Shown in pieces: positions 25,005 through 30,232 of a stretch of 30,232 nt of DNA. Origin of the DNA: Flavobacteriales bacterium UBA7878 (GTDB lineage: Bacteria; Bacteroidota; Bacteroidia; Flavobacteriales; Schleiferiaceae); assembly GCA_002501205.1 (NCBI GenBank), contig DLRW01000039.1, forward strand, positions 1 to 30,232. The letters run 5' to 3'. How positions within the stretch are numbered: position 1 is the stretch's first letter; every line of letters starts with the position of its first letter. Under the pieces are notes generated by a model, which had not been told where the DNA came from, made no database searches, and saw nothing but the letters and a program-made list of their open reading frames with translations. Both the position numbers and the translations under genes were made by a program.

Positions 25005-26840
25005 AGCAGGAGAATCTTCTTCCGATTTAAACTGCATCTGATACAGGCGAGCATAATATCCTCCTTTATCCAATAAATCCTGGTGCTTGCCTTCTTCCAC
25101 TACTCTCCCCTTATCCATCACCAGAATCTTATCCGCCGCTTTAATGGTTGCCAAGCGGTGTGCAATCACAACGGAAGTTCTGCCCTTAGTGATTTTCTCA
25201 ATGGCCTTTTGAATCAGGTTTTCACTTTGAGTGTCAATAGAACTCGTAGCCTCATCTAATATCAATACCGAAGGATTGGATACATAAGCCCTTAAGAAGG
25301 AAAGTAGCTGGCGCTGACCTACCGAAAGCATGTTTCCCCGCTCCTGTACATCGTAATCGTATTGATCCGGTAAGGTTTCGATAAAGTCACTTACCCCAAT
25401 AAATTCGGCAGCCTCTGTAACCTCTTCATGAGAGATATCTTTATTGAGGGTAATATTATTTCGAATGCTATCACTAAAGAGGAATACATCTTGCAATACC
25501 ACCGCCAAATGCTCGCGTAGGCTATTCAATTTCACCTTGCGAATATCTACCCCATCCAAAAGAATTTCACCGGACCAGATTTCATAAAAACGCCCGAGAA
25601 GGTTTATTAAAGTCGATTTTCCAGCCCCGGTAGCTCCTACAATGGCTAACATTTTACCAGGCTCCGCCTTAAAGCTTAGGTCTTTGATAATAGGCTCGCC
25701 CTCTTTATAACCAAAGGTGACATTGCGAAATTCGATTTCGCCTTTTACCTCCGATAATTCCAATTCGCCCTTATCTTCAATACGATCTTTGGTATCCAAA
25801 ATTTTGAATACCCTTTCGCTACTTACCATCCCCATTTGCAGGGTATTAAAGCGATCCGCTAATTGTCGTAAGGGACGGAAGAGCATATTCACAAAAATGA
25901 TGATAGCGGTGATTTCACCTAAAGTGATTTCTCGAATCAAGGAGCTGGTATCCCAATCAAAGCTATCATACATCCAAATCTGTAAACTGTGCTTGCCCGA
26001 TAAGCTAGCGGCCTCCAAACCTCCATACCAAACTACCAGCCCAATGCTGATGGCACTCATAATCTCAATAACTGGTAAGAAAATAGAGAAATACCAAATG
26101 GAGCGAATATTCGCCTCACGGTGCTTGGCATTTATTTCTTTAAATCGATTGAGCTCGGCCTTCTCACGATTGAAAATCTGCACCACATTCATCCCACTGA
26201 TGTGCTCTTGTACAAAAGCATTGAGTTCGGCCACCTGGGTGCGTACGTCCTGGAAAGCAGATTTAATCTTCAATTGAAACAAGCGTGTAGCGTAGTATAA
26301 AACCGGAACCACCGAAAGGGAGATTAGAACCAAACGGTAATCGAAGAAATAGAACATGGCACTTACCATAACCAGGATCTTAAGCAGATCGCCAAAGATT
26401 ACGAGAATACCTTGTGCAAAAATATCCGCAATAGTTTCTATATCACTAACCGCACGGGTAACCAGGGTACCAATGGGAGTTTGGTCGAAATACTTCAGCT
26501 TGAAAGAAAGTATATGTTCAAAAAGCTGTACTCGCAAATCGCGAATAATACTCTGCCCTAAATAGTTGGCCCCGAATATAAAGAGGAACTGTACCAATGC
26601 TTCCATCACCAATAAAACAGTGAGGATGAGCATATAATTTGTTAAGCCTTGCAAATTGCCCTCACTGATAAAGTTATCGATCACATATTGGATCAATATC
26701 GGACGCGTGGTAGAAAGGGCACTTAATACCAGGGTGAGCACAAAAGATCCATAAAACACGAAACGATAAGGCTTCGAATACTTTAGGATTTTTGCTAAAA
26801 GATGTAGATCAAATGCTTTACCGCTAACGCTTTTAGCCAT
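25002..26840 (-). CDS. MsbA-like ABC exporter (fused permease and ATPase)
   Basis: A 612-residue half-transporter. Six membrane helices lie in residues about 25-325, with a longer than usual outside loop between the fifth and sixth (about 276-308). The ATPase domain has Walker A GATGAGKS at 403-410, the Q-loop LQDVF near 449-453, signature LSVGQ at 505-509 (Val for the usual second Gly), Walker B VLILDEA near 525-531 and the switch His561 in IAHRLATI. Such homodimeric exporters move lipids, lipopolysaccharide precursors or drugs; MsbA itself flips lipid A, but specificity cannot be read from sequence. The start overlaps truA by 8 bases, so they share a transcript. Confidence 0.9.
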   Translation of the reverse strand: MAKSVSGKAFDLHLLAKILKYSKPYRFVFYGSFVLTLVLSALSTTRPILIQYVIDNFISEGNLQGLTNYMLILTVLLVMEALVQFLFIFGANYLGQSIIRDLRVQLFEHILSFKLKYFDQTPIGTLVTRAVSDIETIADIFAQGILVIFGDLLKILVMVSAMFYFFDYRLVLISLSVVPVLYYATRLFQLKIKSAFQDVRTQVAELNAFVQEHISGMNVVQIFNREKAELNRFKEINAKHREANIRSIWYFSIFLPVIEIMSAISIGLVVWYGGLEAASLSGKHSLQIWMYDSFDWDTSSLIREITLGEITAIIIFVNMLFRPLRQLADRFNTLQMGMVSSERVFKILDTKDRIEDKGELELSEVKGEIEFRNVTFGYKEGEPIIKDLSFKAEPGKMLAIVGATGAGKSTLINLLGRFYEIWSGEILLDGVDIRKVKLNSLREHLAVVLQDVFLFSDSIRNNITLNKDISHEEVTEAAEFIGVSDFIETLPDQYDYDVQERGNMLSVGQRQLLSFLRAYVSNPSVLILDEATSSIDTQSENLIQKAIEKITKGRTSVVIAHRLATIKAADKILVMDKGRVVEEGKHQDLLDKGGYYARLYQMQFKSEEDSPA

Positions 26841-27585
26841 TTAAGAAAATATCGTTTGGGTATACTACCCGGGTTAAATATAAGCCTTGAGCCGGAACCG
26901 ATTCACCGGCCAAGCGGCGATCTTTGGCGGCAATCATTTCAACGAATTCCGCCTCGGTCATGCGCCCCTTCCCTACTTCCAATAAGCTTCCTACAATGGC
27001 GCGCACCATATTTCGTAGAAATCGATCGGCTCGAATATGGAAAATCCAAAGGTCTCCTCGCTGCTCCCAATAGGCTTCGCGAAGCTCGCAAATATTCGTT
27101 TTAGTTTGGGTTTTGGATTTAGAAAAGGAGCTGAAATCGCCTTTAAAAATTAATCGTTGGGCTGCCGATTGCATGGCTTCAAAATCCAATGGGATAAAAA
27201 TGGGGCTGGCTAAATCACCGGAAAAAGGACTGCGTTTGCGCTGGATACGATATTCATAGGCCCTTTCCGTGGCATCGAAGCGCGCATGAGCATCCTCTTT
27301 TACCGGAAAAATTGCATCGATAAGCACATCCGGCGACAGCATTTTATTTAGGCCATTGAGCAATTTGCCTTTATCCACTAGAGGCTCTTCCCAATCGAAA
27401 TGGGCATACATCTCACGAGCATGCACTCCAGTATCGGTACGTCCCGCCCCCACGATATTTACAGGCTGGCCTAAAATCAAAGAAAGTTTTTGATTTATAA
27501 GTTCCTGTACACTAATCGCATTGGGCTGAATTTGCCATCCGTGAAAGGCAGTGCCGCGGTACGCTAATTTTAAAAAATATCGCAA
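26833..27585 (-). CDS. truA: tRNA pseudouridine(38-40) synthase
   Basis: TruA converts U38-U40 in the anticodon arm to pseudouridine. From TTG 27585 the product has 250 residues and begins RYFLKLAYRGTAFHGWQ, the standard TruA N-terminus. The catalytic aspartate is Asp51 in VGAGRTDTGVHA. Later motifs are DFSSFSK and RADRFLRNMVRAIVGSLLEVGKG. An ATG at 27630 would add 15 residues (LRVPINTFAAKKRPL), but a TACCTTTG promoter box lies between the two and downstream of that ATG, so the TTG is preferred. It overlaps the ABC exporter gene by 8 bases at its end and is divergent from the phosphodiesterase gene. Confidence 0.9.
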   Translation of the reverse strand: MRYFLKLAYRGTAFHGWQIQPNAISVQELINQKLSLILGQPVNIVGAGRTDTGVHAREMYAHFDWEEPLVDKGKLLNGLNKMLSPDVLIDAIFPVKEDAHARFDATERAYEYRIQRKRSPFSGDLASPIFIPLDFEAMQSAAQRLIFKGDFSSFSKSKTQTKTNICELREAYWEQRGDLWIFHIRADRFLRNMVRAIVGSLLEVGKGRMTEAEFVEMIAAKDRRLAGESVPAQGLYLTRVVYPNDIFLNG

Positions 27586-27602
27586 AGGCCGTTTCTTTGC
27601 CG

Positions 27603-27610
27603 CAAAGGTA
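27603..27610 (-). promoter_or_regulatory. -7 promoter element TACCTTTG upstream of truA
   Basis: Minus-strand TACCTTTG, exact TAnnTTTG match, ending 17 bases before TTG 27585. It sits inside the longer annotated truA frame, which supports the shorter protein, and only 19 bases from the divergent phosphodiesterase start. Confidence 0.5.
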
Positions 27611-27628
27611 TTAATCGGTACGCGAAGC

Positions 27629-28132
27629 ATGGTGCAGATAAGTTTATTAAGCGATAGTCATTCACATATTGATGTAGCCATCCTTAAACACCTAAAAGGA
27701 AGTGACGAAATCTGGCATGCCGGTGATATTGGTGATTTAAAAACCGCTCAAAAACTACAAAATATCGCCCCCCTAAGAGCGGTATATGGTAATATCGATG
27801 GCCAGGAATTGCGCCAAGAATTCCCTTTAAACAATAGCTTTGAAATTGAAGGTCTCAAGGTATTGATGACCCACATCGCAGGCTATCCGAATAAATACAA
27901 TGGTCGAGCAAAAAAGCTATTAAGCGATTTAAAACCCGATCTATTTATCTGCGGGCACAGCCATATCCTTAAAGTGATGCGCGATCCTCAATTCGGGCAT
28001 ATGCACATGAATCCTGGAGCCATTGGTTTACAAGGCTTCCATCAAGTAAGGACCCTTCTGCAATTTAAAATTGAAAAGGGTAAAATTTCGGAATTGGCGG
28101 TAGCGGAATGGCCACGATGGCCTAAGAACTAA
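27629..28132 (+). CDS. YfcE/MJ0936-family metallophosphoesterase
   Basis: A 167-residue two-metal phosphodiesterase from ATG 27629. All expected ligands are visible: D9-x-H11 in SDSHSH, GD at 32-33 in HAGDIGD, GN at 54-55 in VYGNID, H82 in MTHIAG, and GHSH at 109-112. NPGAIG follows near residue 131. Relatives such as YfcE and MJ0936 hydrolyse phosphodiesters in vitro; the physiological substrate is usually unknown. The frame extends upstream to 27551, but that would run antisense through truA and its promoter, and SDSHSH normally lies about 8 residues from the N-terminus. The stop interlocks with the DUF4293 gene at 28129-28132. Confidence 0.88.
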   Translation: MVQISLLSDSHSHIDVAILKHLKGSDEIWHAGDIGDLKTAQKLQNIAPLRAVYGNIDGQELRQEFPLNNSFEIEGLKVLMTHIAGYPNKYNGRAKKLLSDLKPDLFICGHSHILKVMRDPQFGHMHMNPGAIGLQGFHQVRTLLQFKIEKGKISELAVAEWPRWPKN

Positions 28133-28533
28133 CGGAAACGATCTGCCGCCTGCACCTTATATTCGTCCTTCATTACCGCGCGGTTGGCCATCGATAGCAA
28201 AATAATCACCAATAAGGGTAAGAATACACCTATCCCCAAACGATCGGAAGCCGCTTGGTAAACTTCGTACCAGTGGTATAACATAAAACCGAATACGGTA
28301 AAGGAAATTAAGATTGCTAAACGTCCCAATACTACCTGATTGCGACGTTTCTTGTACGAAAAAAGGGCTCCCAGCGACAAGGCAGCCACCGCTAAGAACA
28401 GGCTCAAAAATATAAAATCATCATGGAGCATAACCGGGCCATTGTCACCGGCAAAAAAGGAAACCATGAAGGATAGACCGCCACTCACAAGAGCAGCTCC
28501 TAAAAAATAAAGCGATTGAATGCGCTGAATCAT
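28129..28533 (-). CDS. DUF4293 family membrane protein
   Basis: A 134-residue protein with four hydrophobic segments (about 7-25, 40-57, 70-87, 100-116) and a basic loop after the second (YKKRRNQ). It begins MIQRIQSLYFLGAA and ends NRAVMKDEYKVQAADRFR, both typical of the Bacteroidota-specific DUF4293 family, whose function is unknown. I recall members next to rho in this phylum, as here, where the two are divergent across a 188-base region. The ATG at 28533 is the only sensible start. A CAATTTTG box at 28553-28560 on the minus strand is one base off TAnnTTTG. The end overlaps the phosphodiesterase gene by 4 bases. Confidence 0.85.
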   Translation of the reverse strand: MIQRIQSLYFLGAALVSGGLSFMVSFFAGDNGPVMLHDDFIFLSLFLAVAALSLGALFSYKKRRNQVVLGRLAILISFTVFGFMLYHWYEVYQAASDRLGIGVFLPLLVIILLSMANRAVMKDEYKVQAADRFR

Positions 28534-28602
28534 CGAATTGGATTTGGGACTCCAAAATTGCTAAAAAAACTGCGAGCCTATTTTGTTTTGAGCAATTCTT
28601 TG

Positions 28603-28610
28603 TATTATTG
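28603..28610 (+). promoter_or_regulatory. Candidate -7 promoter element TATTATTG for rho
   Basis: One mismatch to TAnnTTTG, with a TTG at 28583-28585 seventeen bases upstream as a possible -33 box. It would give a rho leader of about 105 bases. A 7-base variant TATTTTG at 28579-28585 is an alternative and would give a longer leader of about 130 bases. Confidence 0.35.
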
Positions 28611-28721
28611 CCAGTATCAAATTTCTCAAACACCCTGAACGCAAGGGTACTGGTAGAAATTCTCCAATCAGACTTACATCTCTCTCGATTAAGAATATTT
28701 CTTTCATTTCTTGTTTAGTCC
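28611..28721 (+). promoter_or_regulatory. Structured, then C-rich rho leader (possible autoregulatory region)
   Basis: CCAGTA (28611-28616) pairs with TACTGG (28648-28653), stacking on an inner CCCT/AGGG hairpin (28633-28636 with 28644-28647). A second pair, AATTTCT (28620-28626) with AGAAATT (28655-28661), crosses the first, so the two are alternatives or form a pseudoknot. From 28661 to the ATG the sequence has 15 C and 5 G, resembling a Rho-loading (rut) site. Rho autoregulation by attenuation in its own leader is known in E. coli; applying it here is inference. Confidence 0.4.
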
Positions 28722-30232
28722 ATGTACGACATCAACCAATTAAAGGCCTTGAAGCTGCCCGAGTTAAAGCAAATCGCAGAAGCTTCTAAAATTTCGCGTT
28801 TCAAATCCATGAAAAAAATGGATCTGGTTTACGCCATTCTCGATAAGCAAGCAGTTGATCCTAAGGCCATAAAAGAACCTGTTAAGGATGAAAAGGCTAC
28901 TTCTGAAGATCAAGTAAAAGCGAATAGCCCGGAAGCACCAGCCAAGGATTCTGCAGAAGCTAAACCAGAAGAGAATCAAAACCGTCGTCCCCGCAAACGC
29001 AGTCCACAGAATGAAAATCCTGAAAATCAGGATCGCAATCGCAACCGCAACAATCCTAATGAGGACCGTCGAAGAGGAGATAAAGACTCTAATTCTAGCA
29101 GTTCAAACCAAAATTCGAATTCTGGCTCTAACCCCAATCAAGGGCAAAACCCCAATCAAGGACAGAATCAGAATCAAGGACAGAATCCGAGCCAGGGACA
29201 AAATTCAAACAAGAATAATCCGAATCAACATCGGGAACGTCGTCAAAAAAACAACGACAACAATAATTCAAACAACCCTAATTCCGGTTCCAATCAAAAA
29301 GGAAACAATCAGGGAAACAGCAATAACCACCAACACCGCAATCGCCGTCAGGAATATGATTTCGACGGGATTGTAGTTAGTGAAGGGGTATTGGAAATGA
29401 TGCCTGATGGCTACGGCTTTTTACGTTCGAGCGATTTTAATTATTTAAACTCTCCCGACGATATTTACGTAAGCCAAAATCAAATTAAGCTCTTTGGCCT
29501 ACGCACCGGTGATACCGTTAAAGGCCAAATCCGCCCTCCCAAAGAAGGCGAAAAATATTTCCCACTGGTTAAAGTGGAAAGCATCAATGGCCGCGAACCC
29601 GATTGGATTCGTGATCGTGTGGCCTTTGAGCATTTAACCCCGCTATTCCCACAAGAAAAATTCAATATTACCCATCGTCGTGGCACTTTATCCACGCGAA
29701 TTATCGACCTCTTCTCTCCTATCGGAAAAGGCCAGCGTGGTTTATTAGTAGCCCAGCCTAAAACCGGTAAGACTACCTTATTGAAGGAAGTTGCTAATGC
29801 CATTGCTGCTAATCACCCCGAATGTTATTTGATCATCCTATTGATTGATGAACGTCCGGAAGAAGTTACTGATATGGCCCGCAGCGTAAATGCTGAAGTA
29901 GTAGCCTCTACCTTCGATGAGCCTGCGGACCGTCACGTAAAAGTGGCCAATATCGTTTTGGAAAAAGCCAAGCGTATGACCGAATGTGGTCATGATGTGG
30001 TGATCTTATTAGACTCCATTACCCGTTTAGCTCGTGCTTACAATACTGTATCTCCTGCTTCCGGAAAAGTACTCTCCGGTGGTGTAGATGCCAATGCCTT
30101 GCACAAGCCAAAGCGCTTCTTTGGTGCAGCACGTAAAATTGAAAACGGTGGTTCTTTAACCATTTTAGCTACGGCTCTTATCGACACCGGTTCCAAGATG
30201 GATGAAGTAATCTTCGAAGAATTTAAAGGAAC
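28722..30232 (+). CDS. rho: Transcription termination factor Rho (3' truncated)
   Basis: Rho is the hexameric RNA helicase that ends transcription. 503 residues are visible before the window ends. Residues 1-45 form the N-terminal helical domain (MYDINQLKALKLPELKQIA). A charged linker leads into an Asn/Gln/Arg-rich, surely disordered insertion (about 97-210) that includes four tandem hexapeptides. The RNA-binding cold-shock domain follows from about 212, with GVLEMMPDGYGFLRS. The ATPase core has Walker A PKTGKTT near 346-352, LIDERPEEV, Walker B VVILLDSITRLARAYN, and GGVDANALHKPKRFFGAAR. All core motifs are intact. Long insertions here are known in Bacteroidota Rho. The codons are in phase to the window edge. 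Confidence 0.96.
   Translation, partial: MYDINQLKALKLPELKQIAEASKISRFKSMKKMDLVYAILDKQAVDPKAIKEPVKDEKATSEDQVKANSPEAPAKDSAEAKPEENQNRRPRKRSPQNENPENQDRNRNRNNPNEDRRRGDKDSNSSSSNQNSNSGSNPNQGQNPNQGQNQNQGQNPSQGQNSNKNNPNQHRERRQKNNDNNNSNNPNSGSNQKGNNQGNSNNHQHRNRRQEYDFDGIVVSEGVLEMMPDGYGFLRSSDFNYLNSPDDIYVSQNQIKLFGLRTGDTVKGQIRPPKEGEKYFPLVKVESINGREPDWIRDRVAFEHLTPLFPQEKFNITHRRGTLSTRIIDLFSPIGKGQRGLLVAQPKTGKTTLLKEVANAIAANHPECYLIILLIDERPEEVTDMARSVNAEVVASTFDEPADRHVKVANIVLEKAKRMTECGHDVVILLDSITRLARAYNTVSPASGKVLSGGVDANALHKPKRFFGAARKIENGGSLTILATALIDTGSKMDEVIFEEFKG
29130..29201 (+). repeat. Four imperfect 18-bp tandem repeats inside rho
   Basis: Units 29130-29147, 29148-29165, 29166-29183 and 29184-29201 encode NPNQGQ, NPNQGQ, NQNQGQ and NPSQGQ. 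The units differ mainly at third codon positions and at residues 2-3. The repeat lies in the disordered insertion of Rho and keeps the reading frame, so unit gain or loss would change length without a frameshift. Confidence 0.9.

Noticed and set aside
29130..29201. Possible CRISPR-like repeat array
   Set aside because: The 18-bp units are directly adjacent with no spacers and encode in-frame hexapeptides in Rho.
29011..29376. A 121-residue open frame rich in Ile, Lys, Thr and Arg within rho
   Set aside because: It is an out-of-frame reading of the Asn/Gln-rich codons of rho (AAT/CAA/AAC), not a gene.
1..30232. Mobile element, prophage, toxin-antitoxin or anti-phage system
   Set aside because: Every gene has a housekeeping or envelope assignment or is an isolated unknown; I saw no transposase, integrase, terminal repeats or defence-gene motifs.

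Overview
The window is an ordinary, densely packed stretch of chromosome from a member of the Bacteroidota, most likely Flavobacteriales. The main clues are a type IX secretion (T9SS type B) sorting domain, a lipoprotein with a Capnocytophaga-type surface-export motif, a DUF4293 gene next to rho, a tamB/tsaD divergent pair, a Rho with an Asn/Gln-rich insertion, the TAnnTTTG promoter element at many gene starts, and almost no Shine-Dalgarno sequences. I place it no lower than order with any confidence. There are 26 protein genes (two cut by the window ends). I see no RNA genes, insertion sequence, prophage, CRISPR array or recognisable defence or biosynthetic cluster. No gene-free stretch exceeds 190 bases.

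Layout. 1-4843 (+): an unrecognised gene end, an MbnP-family lipoprotein, mpl (peptidoglycan recycling), the pyrR-pyrB pyrimidine pair, and rnz (tRNA 3' processing), with short spacers or overlaps. 4840-9228 (-): a very large tamB. 9276-13983 (+): tsaD, rsmE, a DUF4159 gene, an AI-2E-family membrane protein and a THUMP-like methyltransferase, mostly overlapping by a few bases. 14039-17257 (+): a large secreted PKD/T9SS protein. 17254-21109 (-): a J-domain membrane protein, hisS and hutH, the last two overlapping. 21175-24639 (+): a predicted outer-membrane protein, an SPFH/band-7 protein ending in the only clear intrinsic terminator, a second predicted outer-membrane protein, and a YeiH-family transporter. 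24636-27585 (-): truA, an MsbA-like ABC exporter and a small membrane protein. 27629-28132 (+): a YfcE-like phosphodiesterase. 28129-28533 (-): DUF4293. 28722-end (+): rho, truncated.

The genes serve envelope building (TamB, Mpl, ABC exporter, T9SS cargo, barrel proteins), RNA maturation and modification (Rnz, TsaD, RsmE, TruA, HisS), and transcription termination (Rho). No novel multi-gene system is evident. The most interesting signals are in genome organisation and regulation. All four convergent gene pairs have stop codons interlocked by exactly 4 bases. The rho leader has competing inverted repeats followed by a C-rich, G-poor stretch, suggesting autoregulation. Rho carries a low-complexity region with 18-bp tandem repeats. 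At least four genes appear to start at TTG and two more have no ATG at all. Two genes have the -7 promoter box only 4 bases before the ATG, suggesting leaderless mRNAs.
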